Assembly (NCBI GenBank): GCA_964638245.1
Contig: CAZWZG010000010.1
Span: forward strand, 1 to 36,537
DNA: 36,537 nucleotides
Direction of reading: 5' to 3'
Source of the DNA: CAZWZG01 sp964638245
GTDB lineage: Bacteria > Pseudomonadota > Alphaproteobacteria > Rhodobacterales > Rhodobacteraceae
Shown here: piece after piece, positions 1 to 7,964 of the stretch
How positions within the stretch are numbered: the stretch's first letter is position 1
Layout: the number at the start of each line of letters is the position of its first letter
Program-made: the position numbers and the translations under genes
The notes under the pieces: model-generated
Seen by the model: only the letters and a program-made list of their open reading frames with translations
Database searches by the model: none
Told to the model about the DNA's origin: nothing

Positions 1-1539
1 ATGCGCGCCGTCCACGTCGGCGTCCGTCATGATGACGACCTTGTGGTAGCGCAGCTTTTCGATGTCGAATTCGTCGCGCCCAATGCCTGTGCCAAGCGCC
101 ATGACCAGGTTGCCGATTTCCTGGCTGGAAAGCATGCGGTCAAAGCGGGCGCGCTCCACGTTCAGGATCTTTCCGCGCAGCGGCAGGATAGCTTGTGTGC
201 GTCGGTCACGGCCTGTCTGAGCCGAGCCACCCGCACTGTCGCCCTCCACAAGGAAGATTTCTCGTTTGGCGGGGTCCTTTTCGGAGCATTCCTTCAGCTT
301 GCCCGCCAAGTAGGCGACATCGGTGGTCGACTTCTTGCGCGTCATCTCGCGCGCTTTGCGAGCGGCCTCGCGCGCCAAGGCGGCTTCGACGATCTTGGTG
401 ACGATCACGCGGGCTTCGTTGGGATGCTCTTCAAACCACTCGGCCAGTTTTTCATTCATCAAGCCTTCGACCGCCGGGCGAACCTCGGACGAAACCAGCT
501 TGTCCTTGGTTTGGGACGAGAATTTGGGGTCGGGAACCTTGACCGACAGGACGCAGGTCAGCCCTTCGCGGGCATCATCGCCGGTGAAGTTGATCTTTTC
601 CTTCTTGGCCAGCCCGGATTGGCCGGCATAAAGGTTCAGCGTCCTCGTCAGTGCGCCCCGAAAGCCTGCAAGGTGGGTACCGCCATCGCGCTGGGGGATG
701 TTGTTGGTGAACGGCAGAACCATTTCGTTGTAGCCGTCATTCCACCACATCGCGACTTCGACGGTGATGTCATCGCGTTCGCCCGTGACGAAGATCGGGT
801 CCTCGATCATCGGGGTTTTGGAGCGATCGAGATAGCGGACGAATTCCTTAACGCCGCCCTCATAGAAAAGTACGGTTTCAAGCGGCTCCGCAGGGCGTTC
901 ATCGATGAGACGGATGCGGACGCCGGAGTTCAGGAAGGCGAGTTCGCGCAGGCGGTTTTCGAGCGTCTTGAACGAGTAGTCGAGGTTCGAAAACGTCTCT
1001 GTCGAGGCAAGGAAACGGACTTCGGTTCCGGTGTGGCCGCCGGAGTCGCCCACCACCTCCAATGACCGCGTCGTAAAGCCGCCCTCGAACCGTGCGGTAT
1101 GTTCTTTCCCGTCGCGCCAGATGCGCAGTTCCAGCCAGTCCGACAGCGCGTTTACGACCGACACGCCAACGCCGTGCAGACCGCCCGAGACCTTGTAGGA
1201 ATTGCTGTCGAATTTACCACCAGCGTGTAGTTGGGTCATGATGACCTCGGCCGCGGACACGCCTTCTTCCTCGTGGATACCGACCGGAATGCCACGGCCA
1301 TTATCGGCCACCGAAACGCTGGAATCCGCGTGGATTTTGACGGTGACTTCGGTTGCGTGGCCTGCCAGCGCTTCGTCGATGCCGTTGTCGACGACCTCGT
1401 AGACCATGTGGTGGAGACCCGAGCCATCATCGGTGTCACCGATGTACATGCCGGGGCGTTTACGAACCGCCTCTAAGCCTTTGAGAACTTTGATTGAATC
1501 GGCGCCATAGTCTTCTGGCGTTGGTACTGGCTCGGACAT
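1..1539 (-). CDS. gyrB: DNA gyrase subunit B, 3' end cut by window
   Basis: Type II topoisomerase subunit carrying the ATPase; with GyrA it introduces negative supercoils. The frame is open from the ATG at 1539 to base 1, giving the first 513 residues. Visible are the GHKL ATPase start (VRKRPGMYIGDTDDGSGLHH), the ATP-lid region SGGLHGVGVSVVNALS, and the TOPRIM elements EGDSAGGSA and, right at the window edge (bases 1-24), DADVDGAH with the metal-binding aspartates. The C-terminal remainder of TOPRIM and the GyrA-contact region lie outside. A Shine-Dalgarno AAAGGA (plus 1548-1553) sits 8 bases before the ATG, and a good sigma70-type promoter lies upstream, so gyrB seems to be transcribed on its own, separately from recF. 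Identity is certain; only the missing end limits the entry. Confidence 0.97.
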   Translation of the reverse strand, partial: MSEPVPTPEDYGADSIKVLKGLEAVRKRPGMYIGDTDDGSGLHHMVYEVVDNGIDEALAGHATEVTVKIHADSSVSVADNGRGIPVGIHEEEGVSAAEVIMTQLHAGGKFDSNSYKVSGGLHGVGVSVVNALSDWLELRIWRDGKEHTARFEGGFTTRSLEVVGDSGGHTGTEVRFLASTETFSNLDYSFKTLENRLRELAFLNSGVRIRLIDERPAEPLETVLFYEGGVKEFVRYLDRSKTPMIEDPIFVTGERDDITVEVAMWWNDGYNEMVLPFTNNIPQRDGGTHLAGFRGALTRTLNLYAGQSGLAKKEKINFTGDDAREGLTCVLSVKVPDPKFSSQTKDKLVSSEVRPAVEGLMNEKLAEWFEEHPNEARVIVTKIVEAALAREAARKAREMTRKKSTTDVAYLAGKLKECSEKDPAKREIFLVEGDSAGGSAQTGRDRRTQAILPLRGKILNVERARFDRMLSSQEIGNLVMALGTGIGRDEFDIEKLRYHKVVIMTDADVDGAH

Positions 1540-1567
1540 GCTCGCCGTCCTTTGTTATTGTGCTCAT

Positions 1568-1596
1568 TTTATAGGGGTTTTTGGGCGGATTGTCAC
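1568..1596 (-). promoter_or_regulatory. Putative housekeeping promoter of gyrB
   Basis: Reading the minus strand, GTGACA (1596-1591, 5 of 6 to TTGACA) and TATAAA (1573-1568, 5 of 6 to TATAAT) are separated by exactly 17 bases. The -10 lies about 29 bases before the gyrB ATG, leaving room for a short leader with the AAAGGA ribosome site. Predicted by eye only. Confidence 0.6.
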
Positions 1597-1644
1597 GCCT
1601 GAGACACAATATTTGGTAGTTGGTCGCCTCTAAATCAATCCCGC

Positions 1645-2265
1645 TCAGGTGAAGGGAATAATCAGCCCGACAACGATCAACATGCACCCTGCCGAAATGT
1701 TCATGCGCCGGATCGCTTTGGGGGTCGAAAGCAGGCGTCGCAGACGTTCAACAAACGCCGCCAAAAGCAGGTTCCCTGCCAAAGGAACGACCATTGAGAC
1801 GGCCATGATGGCCGCGATGTCGGGCGCTGTGACCGTCGTTAGATCAAAGAACCCGGGAAGCATGCCCATGTAGAACAGAATGGCTTTCGGGTTGCCTAGA
1901 ATGACCGCCAAACCGGCCACGAAACCGGCCCACATGCCCGGGCGCGTCAGTCGATTGTCTGTGCTGATTTCCTTGTTGGCGTTCCTCAGGATCATGATCC
2001 CCATGCCAATAAAAAACGCCACGGCCACCCATTTGAGGACGGTTAGGAACCCGGCATAGACCGACACGATCCACGTCACCCCGATGATCGCCAGAAACGG
2101 CCAGATCGCATCACCGATCACCACGCCGAGCGCCAGAGGCCATGCAGAGCGGAACCCGCCCGAAAGCGCGCGCGCCAAAAGAGCCACCCAGACCGGTCCT
2201 GGTGTCAGGAACAGAATGGCGACGGCAACGGCATATAGGCCGAGATCTGAGGCAGTAACGGTCAT
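1645..2265 (-). CDS. LysE/RhtB-family amino acid exporter
   Basis: Inner-membrane protein of 206 residues, the usual length for the LysE/RhtB superfamily of amino acid and small metabolite exporters. The N-terminus carries the family signature LFLTPGPVWVALLARALSGG (about residues 18-37), followed by hydrophobic segments near residues 45-60, 68-92, 112-132, 145-172 and 185-205. A conserved GNPKAILFYMG motif lies in the middle. It starts only 7 bases after the recF stop, so it is probably co-transcribed with dnaN-recF, although it has no obvious role in replication. The substrate cannot be read from the sequence; homoserine, threonine, lysine and cysteine are all known for the family. Confidence 0.88.
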   Translation of the reverse strand: MTVTASDLGLYAVAVAILFLTPGPVWVALLARALSGGFRSAWPLALGVVIGDAIWPFLAIIGVTWIVSVYAGFLTVLKWVAVAFFIGMGIMILRNANKEISTDNRLTRPGMWAGFVAGLAVILGNPKAILFYMGMLPGFFDLTTVTAPDIAAIMAVSMVVPLAGNLLLAAFVERLRRLLSTPKAIRRMNISAGCMLIVVGLIIPFT

Positions 2266-2272
2266 GGGAAAC

Positions 2273-3361
2273 TCAGGACGTGCTCAGAACCCGTGAGATG
2301 CCGTCATCCTCTTCCACTGTCAAATACTGCGCGCGGGTCCCCAGCGCGTCAAACAGGCTCGCGTCCGTCCCGGTCATCCACACCTGGGCCCCGAGTGCGC
2401 AGATTTCGTCGTACAGGCTGGCGCGGCGCCCTTCGTCGAGATGTGCGGCGACCTCGTCCAGCAGGATGATGGGCGGCGCGCCGAAGTCTGCGGCCAGGGC
2501 ACGGGCGTTGGACAGGATAAGAGAGATCAGGAGCGCCTTCTGTTCGCCCGTCGAGCATTGATCCGCCGGAACGCCTTTGTCGGTGTAGACGGCGGCCAGA
2601 TCGGCCCTGTGTGGCCCGACCAATGTGCGCCCCGCGCGCAGATCGTCTTGGCGACCCTCTTCCAGAGCTTGGGTCAAATCGTCAGGCGACGGCCCTTCCA
2701 GTGTCAGGTCCGCAGCCGGAAAGGCCGTGCTGGCGCTGTCCTGCGCCTGGGCTAGGCGGGCGAGAGCGGCCTTTCGGTTTTCTATGATCGCCGTGCCGGC
2801 GCGGCCCATCTCGGCCTCCAATGCCGCGTACCAATGGGCATCGCGCACCATGTCCTTGAGCAACCGATTGCGCTCTCGCATGGCCTTTTCGTAGGCCAGC
2901 GTGACGTCTGCGTGGGTCGGCTCGAAGCTGAGGGTGATACGGTCAAGGAAACGCCGTCGCCCATCCGCGCCCTCGATCCAAAGGCGATCCATGGACGGAA
3001 CCAGCCAAAGGATACGCGCGATCCGCCCCAAGGCGGTCTGACTGGCCGCCTTGCCGTCAATCCGTGTCTGGCGGCCTTGATCCGGCTCGGCCCAAGTTTC
3101 GACCTCATGGCTTTGGTGCAGGCTGGTTAGATCGGCAGCGACTTTCCACCCGTGGGTTCCGGGTGTTCGCGCGAATGCGGACGACGTTGCCCGGCGCAAC
3201 CCGCGCCCCGGAGACAACAGAGAAACTGCTTCGAGGATGTTGGTCTTTCCGGCTCCATTGGGGCCGGAAATCGCGATCGGCCCGGTTTGGGCGTCGATCG
3301 ATGTAAGAGCGTGGCTGCGAAACTGTCCCAGTTGCAGCGACGTGATGGCAAGGGCGGGCAA
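2273..3361 (-). CDS. recF: RecF, gap-repair ATPase
   Basis: SMC-like DNA-binding ATPase that loads RecA, with RecO and RecR, at single-strand gaps. The 362-residue length fits the family. Walker A GPNGAGKTN is at residues 33-41, the ABC signature CSTGEQK at 269-275 and Walker B IILLDE at 298-303, followed by the D-loop AAHLD. The start codon read here is TTG, 11 bases after dnaN; no ATG nearer to the Walker A keeps the conserved N-terminal beta strand, so TTG is the best choice despite a weak ribosome site. Its place after dnaN is the classic dnaA-dnaN-recF arrangement. Confidence 0.95.
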   Translation of the reverse strand: MPALAITSLQLGQFRSHALTSIDAQTGPIAISGPNGAGKTNILEAVSLLSPGRGLRRATSSAFARTPGTHGWKVAADLTSLHQSHEVETWAEPDQGRQTRIDGKAASQTALGRIARILWLVPSMDRLWIEGADGRRRFLDRITLSFEPTHADVTLAYEKAMRERNRLLKDMVRDAHWYAALEAEMGRAGTAIIENRKAALARLAQAQDSASTAFPAADLTLEGPSPDDLTQALEEGRQDDLRAGRTLVGPHRADLAAVYTDKGVPADQCSTGEQKALLISLILSNARALAADFGAPPIILLDEVAAHLDEGRRASLYDEICALGAQVWMTGTDASLFDALGTRAQYLTVEEDDGISRVLSTS

Positions 3362-3372
3362 GGTTGGGTGGC

Positions 3373-4491
3373 CTAGACCCGCATCGGCATCACGACGTAG
3401 ACGGCCGATTGATCATTGCCTTCACGCATCAGTGTCGGGTCGCCTGCAGAGTTAAAGAGGAACACCGCATTCTCGCGATCCACTTGGCTTGCGATTTCAA
3501 GCAAGTATTTGGCATTGAAGCCAATTTCCAGGTGCTCGTCGCCATAGGCCACGGCGAGTTCTTCCTCAGCCGCACCGCTGTCCGGAGCGTTCACCGACAG
3601 CACCAAACGATCCTCGTCCAGTGCGAGTTTGACGGCGCGCGACCGCTCGGACGACACGGTCGAAACGCGGTCCACGGCTTGCGCGAACTCGCTCGCGTCG
3701 ACTTCGAGGCGGCGTTCATTCGCAGTCGGGATGACGCGGGAATAGTCCGGGAACGTCCCATCGATGACTTTCGAGGTCAGCGTGATCTCGGGCGTTGCAA
3801 AGCGCACCTTGGTGTCACTGACGGAAACGGCGATCTTGGTTTCGTCGTCATCGAGCAGCTTGCGCAGCTCTCCAACGGTTTTGCGCGGGACGATCACGCC
3901 GGGCATAGATTCTGCGCCTTCCGGCAGATCTGCATCGATGCGGGCAAGCCGGTGGCCATCGGTGGCCACACAGCGCAGCACCTGACCACCATCGGCGTCC
4001 GAGACATGCATGTAGACGCCGTTCAGGTAGTACCTTGTTTCTTCAGTAGAAATCGCAAATTTCGACTTGTCGAAAAGGCGGCGCAAAACGGGTGCGGGGG
4101 CGGTGAAATTCGCGGTGTATTCCGTCGATGTCATGACCGGAAAGTCTTCGCGCGGCAATGTTTGAAGCGTGAATTGTGAGCGTCCCGCCTCGACCAGAAC
4201 GCGCCCAGAGGCACCATCATCGGTGAGCGAAACAAGTGCGCCGTCGGGCAGTTTGCGGACAATCTCGTGCAATGTCACCGCCGGAACGGTCGTAGCACCG
4301 GCGCGTTCGATTTTTGCGGGCGCCTGATCAACGACCTCGATATCGAGGTCGGTGGCGCGAAAGCTGACCGCGTCGCCTTCGGCTTCGATCAACACGTTGC
4401 CAAGGATCGGAATGGTGTTCCTGCGTTCAACCACGGATTGGGCGTGGCTGACGGCCTTGAGCAAGCTGCCGCGTTCAATCGAGAATTTCAT
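3373..4491 (-). CDS. dnaN: DNA polymerase III beta sliding clamp
   Basis: Ring-shaped processivity clamp that tethers the replicative polymerase and binds many repair partners through its hydrophobic cleft. At 372 residues it has the full three-domain length. The N-terminus MKFSIERGSLLKAVSHAQSV and the C-terminus ending YVVMPMRV are both characteristic; the C-terminal MPMR tail lines the partner-binding cleft. It lies 217 bases downstream of dnaA and 11 bases upstream of recF. The larger gap to dnaA suggests a promoter of its own. Confidence 0.97.
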   Translation of the reverse strand: MKFSIERGSLLKAVSHAQSVVERRNTIPILGNVLIEAEGDAVSFRATDLDIEVVDQAPAKIERAGATTVPAVTLHEIVRKLPDGALVSLTDDGASGRVLVEAGRSQFTLQTLPREDFPVMTSTEYTANFTAPAPVLRRLFDKSKFAISTEETRYYLNGVYMHVSDADGGQVLRCVATDGHRLARIDADLPEGAESMPGVIVPRKTVGELRKLLDDDETKIAVSVSDTKVRFATPEITLTSKVIDGTFPDYSRVIPTANERRLEVDASEFAQAVDRVSTVSSERSRAVKLALDEDRLVLSVNAPDSGAAEEELAVAYGDEHLEIGFNAKYLLEIASQVDRENAVFLFNSAGDPTLMREGNDQSAVYVVMPMRV

Positions 4492-4708
4492 GCCATTGCT
4501 CCGAATTCGACCGGGGAGGGCACGTTATCCGATCGCCACCCCTGTGCAAGCGTTTTCAGGACATTTCCGCGCCTTGCGGGGGGCGTCAAGAGGCCGGTCG
4601 GATCGCATATGGTGCCGATGCAGAAAACCAACGTCTTTGGACGGCATATTGGAGGTCTGGGGGCAGGGCCCCCAGGTTCTTCATCGGCCAGTCAAGTAGG
4701 GCGCTTTG
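4492..4708 (-). other. dnaA-dnaN intergenic region
   Basis: This 217-base spacer holds a GC-rich perfect palindrome close to the dnaA end (listed separately) and probably the dnaN promoter. On the minus strand a TTGACG element followed 17 bases later by AAATGT, and a CGCTTG / GATAAC pair nearer the gene, are both candidates, neither convincing. No good match to the DnaA box TTATCCACA was seen. Confidence 0.4.
4657..4675. repeat. Perfect GC-rich palindrome downstream of dnaA
   Basis: CTGGGGGC and GCCCCCAG form an exact 8-bp stem around a 3-base AGG loop, 33 bases after the dnaA stop. It is not followed by a clear T-run on either strand, so it is not a standard intrinsic terminator. Similar GGGGGC/GCCCCC palindromes are scattered between genes in many Rhodobacteraceae, so this may be a REP-like element; from this window alone only one copy is visible. 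Confidence 0.5.
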
Positions 4709-6088
4709 CTACGCTTCCAGAGAACGGCGCAGCAACTCGATGTCGTCGGCGATCTGGCTATCGGTGACCATCAGCTCTTCGATCTTTTTAACCCCGTGCA
4801 TGACGGTGGTGTGGTCACGACCCCCGAAACGGCGTCCGATTTCCGGCAGCGAGCGCGACGTCAGCTGTTTGGACAAATACATCGCGATCTGGCGGGGGCG
4901 TGCCAGCGTGCGCACACGTTTGGGACCCAGCATGTCCGACAGACGAATGTTGAAGTGGTCCGAAACCTTCCGCTGGATTTCTTCCACCGTGATCTTGCGA
5001 TCCGAGGCGCGCAGGATGTCCGAAAGGCACTCCTGCGTCAGCTCCATGTTGATCTCACGCCCGACGAGCGTGCCGAACGCAAACAGTCGCATCATCGCGC
5101 CTTCCAGCACGCGCACGTTGGTCGAGATACGATGGGCCAGAAATTCCAGGACGCCATCAGCGATTTCGAGGTTCGGGAACTGCTTCTCGTACTGCTCGAC
5201 CTTCTGCTGGAGAATGCCGAGGCGCAGTTCGTAGTTCGTTGGGTGCAGGTCGACGACCAGCCCGGACTGAAGCCGCGAGACGATCCTGTCTTCGATGCCA
5301 GGGATCTCGGTCGGGGCGCGATCAGACGAGATGATAATCTGCTTGTTCTGATCGACCAACGCATTGAAAGTATGAAAGAATTCTTCTTGCGTGGCATCTT
5401 TGCCGGCGATGAACTGGACGTCATCGACCATCAGTACATCAACCGAACGGAACAGTTGCTTGAAGGCCATCATGTCCTTGTCGCGCAGCGCCTGAACGAA
5501 GCGATACATGAACATTTCCGCGGACAGATAGACGATCTTGAGGTCGGGAGTCTTGGACTGAAGCTCCCACGCAATGGCATGCATAAGGTGCGTTTTGCCA
5601 AGGCCAACACCGCCATAAAGGAACAGCGGGTTGAACGTCGCAGGGCCGCCTTCGGCCACGCGCCGCGCGGCGGCATGGGCCAGTTCGTTGGGCTTACCAA
5701 CGACAAAGCTGTCGAATTTGAAGCGCGCATCAAGCGGGGCACCGGGCAAGTCGACCTCTTGCTGATTGGTTGCGGCTGCAACCTGAGTCGTCTTTACCTT
5801 CGCCATACCCTGTCCCCCTGATTTTGGTCGTGCCGTTCGCTGCACCTTGGGGACGGAAAAGGCGACGCGGCTCACTGGTTCGCCAGCACCGCTCAGCTTT
5901 GTCAGTATCTGCTCGCCGAAATTCCGCGAGACCCAGTTGCCCATGAACTGCGTTGGAACAAGAAACGTGGCAACGCCGTCATCGTCCAATGCATCGAACT
6001 CAAGCGGTTCGATCCAGTTCACATAATTATTTGTACCAACCGTGTCTCGTAACTCTTCACGTATCTGTCCCCAGGTGTCGTCCGTCAT
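4709..6088 (-). CDS. dnaA: Chromosomal replication initiator DnaA
   Basis: AAA+ ATPase that binds DnaA boxes, melts the origin and loads the helicase. The 459-residue protein shows the usual layout: domain I at about 1-80, a linker (81-118), the AAA+ core with Walker A GGVGLGKTH (159-167) and Walker B VLMVDDVQF (218-226), and the C-terminal DNA-binding signature GGRDHTTVMHG (422-432). The box VII segment reads NVRVLEG where most DnaA proteins have VRELEG; the arginine is kept. The ATG at 6088 lies 30 bases after the rhodanese gene, so the two may share a transcript. Confidence 0.97.
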   Translation of the reverse strand: MTDDTWGQIREELRDTVGTNNYVNWIEPLEFDALDDDGVATFLVPTQFMGNWVSRNFGEQILTKLSGAGEPVSRVAFSVPKVQRTARPKSGGQGMAKVKTTQVAAATNQQEVDLPGAPLDARFKFDSFVVGKPNELAHAAARRVAEGGPATFNPLFLYGGVGLGKTHLMHAIAWELQSKTPDLKIVYLSAEMFMYRFVQALRDKDMMAFKQLFRSVDVLMVDDVQFIAGKDATQEEFFHTFNALVDQNKQIIISSDRAPTEIPGIEDRIVSRLQSGLVVDLHPTNYELRLGILQQKVEQYEKQFPNLEIADGVLEFLAHRISTNVRVLEGAMMRLFAFGTLVGREINMELTQECLSDILRASDRKITVEEIQRKVSDHFNIRLSDMLGPKRVRTLARPRQIAMYLSKQLTSRSLPEIGRRFGGRDHTTVMHGVKKIEELMVTDSQIADDIELLRRSLEA

Positions 6089-6118
6089 TTTGACCCGTGT
6101 CTTTCGTCTTTTTGTTGT

Positions 6119-6568
6119 TCAGGTCTGGCGCCATGCCAGGCCGCGTGCTTTCCAGCCGTTAAGGCTACCTCGCTGTCCCTTCACGCTCAGATCACCTTCA
6201 AAGCCCTCGACGACATTTAAACAGGCCGCAGCTTGACCTGTGTCTGCCAGATCCGATGCAACCGCATGGGCCGCATGGAGAGAGCGTACGCCCGACCGAC
6301 AGAGGAACAGATACGTATCGGGCGCCTTGGGCCCAACCGCTTCTCTCACCTCCGCGACGAAGCGCGGATTAATGGACATGTCTGGATACGCGGCCCACTC
6401 TATGAATAGTGGTGACCGGTGCAGCCCAGTAAGGTCAGGTACGCCCACGAATCCCCATTCGGCGCGCGTTCTGACATCGACGAGTACGGCTCGCGGATTG
6501 TCCCGCAAGATCTGCCACGCTTCTGTTGGTTCCACGTTTCCAACGCGTTCGTCAGATCCCGTGCTCAT
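6119..6568 (-). CDS. Rhodanese-domain protein upstream of dnaA
   Basis: A 149-residue single-domain rhodanese, probably a cytoplasmic sulfurtransferase. The N-terminal motif VLVDVRTRAEWGFVG (about 28-42) and the active-site loop CRSGVRS starting at Cys90 match the family; the cysteine would carry the persulfide. The ATG at 6568 is preferred because GGGGGGA lies 6 bases upstream; a TTG at 6583 in the same frame would add five residues that overlap that ribosome site. It is 30 bases upstream of dnaA in the same direction. The physiological sulfur acceptor is unknown. Confidence 0.85.
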   Translation of the reverse strand: MSTGSDERVGNVEPTEAWQILRDNPRAVLVDVRTRAEWGFVGVPDLTGLHRSPLFIEWAAYPDMSINPRFVAEVREAVGPKAPDTYLFLCRSGVRSLHAAHAVASDLADTGQAAACLNVVEGFEGDLSVKGQRGSLNGWKARGLAWRQT

Positions 6569-6604
6569 CGCATGTCCCCCCAAGACGATGTGAATCGCTC
6601 AGCT

Positions 6605-6634
6605 AAACTAGCAACGCGTTTCGACCCCGCGCAA
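6605..6634 (-). promoter_or_regulatory. Weak candidate promoter for rhodanese-dnaA
   Basis: On the minus strand TTGCGC (6634-6629) and TAGTTT (6610-6605) are separated by 18 bases, each 4 of 6 to consensus, about 37 bases before the rhodanese ATG. A promoter is expected somewhere here because the rpsT terminator lies just upstream; this particular pair is only a guess. Confidence 0.3.
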
Positions 6635-6720
6635 TAAGCCTTTACGCTTGACTCAAAGTTGGACTGACCGAATCCCGAGACGTGGTTTTAAGGCTTCGCG
6701 GCAAGCCTGCCGAGAGAAAC

Positions 6721-6746
6721 AAAAAAGAGCGCCAGCGGCGCTCTTG
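6721..6746 (-). terminator. Intrinsic terminator after rpsT
   Basis: On the minus strand AAGAGCGCC (6745-6737), a 3-base GCT loop and GGCGCTCTT (6733-6725) form a perfect 9-bp stem followed directly by a run of Ts (to 6721). It lies about 27 bases beyond the rpsT stop and isolates rpsT from the rhodanese-dnaA unit. Confidence 0.88.
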
Positions 6747-6772
6747 AAAAAAATTTCTCGCATGTGCGGCGA

Positions 6773-7036
6773 TCAGCCGATCGCTTTGACCCGAGCGGCC
6801 AGACGCGACATTTTCCGCGACGCTGTGTTCTTATGGTAAACACCCTTAGTCACGCCGCGCATCAGTTCAGGCTGTGCAGCACGCAGTGCACCTTGAGCCG
6901 CGTCCTTGTCGCCCGACGATATCGCTTCTTCAACCTTACGCAGGTAGGTGCGGATGCGCGAGCGGCGCGCTTTGTTGACAGCGGTGCGCGCTTCGATTTG
7001 ACGTGCGCGTTTCTTTGACTGGGGCGTGTTAGCCAT
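6773..7036 (-). CDS. rpsT: 30S ribosomal protein S20
   Basis: Small basic protein that binds 16S rRNA early in 30S assembly. The 87-residue sequence begins MANTPQSKKRARQ and contains the family pattern TYLRKVEEAI followed by a C-terminal helix rich in Lys and Arg (KNTASRKMSRLAARVKAI). Only the bL20/bS20-type helical bundle is present, with no extensions. It has its own strong promoter and an intrinsic terminator, so it is a monocistronic gene. Its position beside dnaA is common in Alphaproteobacteria. Confidence 0.97.
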   Translation of the reverse strand: MANTPQSKKRARQIEARTAVNKARRSRIRTYLRKVEEAISSGDKDAAQGALRAAQPELMRGVTKGVYHKNTASRKMSRLAARVKAIG

Positions 7037-7080
7037 GCGGGTTTCGTCCGTTTCGACTCGAATTGAATTCTGAAGTCGCG

Positions 7081-7109
7081 CTTCTAGGACCGCCGGCGTC
7101 GTGTGTCAA
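7081..7109 (-). promoter_or_regulatory. Strong sigma70-type promoter of rpsT
   Basis: On the minus strand a perfect TTGACA (7109-7104) is followed after 17 bases by TAGAAG (7086-7081). It begins 16 bases after the enoyl-CoA hydratase stop and lies about 45 bases before the rpsT ATG. The consensus -35 fits a highly expressed ribosomal protein gene. Confidence 0.7.
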
Positions 7110-7124
7110 CGCCTTTGGGGTGCC

Positions 7125-7901
7125 TTATTTGTCGCGGAAATTCGGTTCTCGTTTCTCAAGGAACGCTTCCATGCCTTCGGTTTGATCCGCGGTGGCAAAA
7201 AGCATCTGGAAAAGCCGCCTCTCGTGCAGCGCACCTTCGCGCAAAGTCGTCTCATATGCGCGATTGACGGCTTCCTTGACGGCCATGGTGGTCAGGCTGG
7301 ATTTCTCGGCGATTTTTTCGGCCGCAGCCTGCGCCTCGTCCATAAGGCGTTTGGCGGGAACGATCCGGCTGACAAGGCCACAGCTTTCCGCTTCGACCGC
7401 TTCCATGAAACGCCCGGTCAGGTGCATTTCCATAGATTTGGCCTTACCCACAAAGCGGGTCAGCCTTTGGGTACCGCCCATACCGGCAACGATTCCGAGA
7501 TTGATTTCAGGTTGACCAAATTTCGCGGTCTCCGAGGCGATGACAAAATCGCACATCATCGCCAACTCGCACCCACCGCCCAGTGCATAGCCCGAAACGG
7601 CCGCGATCATCGGCTTGCGGCAGCGTTCGATCTTCTCGATCTCCAGCGCAAAAAGGTCGGTAGAAAACACGTCGACAAAGTCCATGCCCGACATGTCCGA
7701 AACATCCATCCCGGCAGCAAAGGCCTTTTCCGAGCCGGTCACGATGATCGCCCGAACCCTGTCGTTGCCATCAAGGTCAGTGAACGCGTCTGCCAGTTCC
7801 CGGATCATCTCCAGGTTAATGGCGTTCATTGCGTCGGGCCGGTTGAGCGTTACACGCGCGACATGATCGTCGATGTCGACGATGATCGTCTGATAAGCCA
7901 T
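7125..7901 (-). CDS. Enoyl-CoA hydratase (crotonase family)
   Basis: Cytoplasmic crotonase-fold enzyme of 258 residues that adds water across the 2-enoyl-CoA double bond, probably in fatty-acid beta-oxidation. The two catalytic glutamates of true hydratases are both present: Glu112 in GGGCELAMMCD and Glu132 in GQPEINLGIV. The oxyanion-hole segments are KAFAAGMDV (about 59-67) and YALGGG (105-110). This monofunctional protein resembles mitochondrial short-chain enoyl-CoA hydratases. It lies 63 bases downstream of mutM in the same direction. The specific chain-length preference cannot be read. Confidence 0.9.
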   Translation of the reverse strand: MAYQTIIVDIDDHVARVTLNRPDAMNAINLEMIRELADAFTDLDGNDRVRAIIVTGSEKAFAAGMDVSDMSGMDFVDVFSTDLFALEIEKIERCRKPMIAAVSGYALGGGCELAMMCDFVIASETAKFGQPEINLGIVAGMGGTQRLTRFVGKAKSMEMHLTGRFMEAVEAESCGLVSRIVPAKRLMDEAQAAAEKIAEKSSLTTMAVKEAVNRAYETTLREGALHERRLFQMLFATADQTEGMEAFLEKREPNFRDK

Positions 7902-7964
7902 ATGCGTCCGATATCCCCGTTTCGGTCAGCACCAAGGCTTAGCAGTCAAATTGATCGGTTCAAG

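Noticed and set aside
1..1065. Open frame of 354 codons on the plus strand
   Set aside because: It is antisense to gyrB, whose frame on the minus strand is fully open and carries ATPase and TOPRIM motifs.
4492..4708. Replication origin next to dnaA
   Set aside because: No cluster of DnaA boxes or AT-rich unwinding element was seen here or in the rpsT-rhodanese spacer.
4706..5821. Open frame of 371 codons on the plus strand opposite dnaA
   Set aside because: It lies entirely within dnaA on the other strand and has no family resemblance; high GC content gives long shadow frames.
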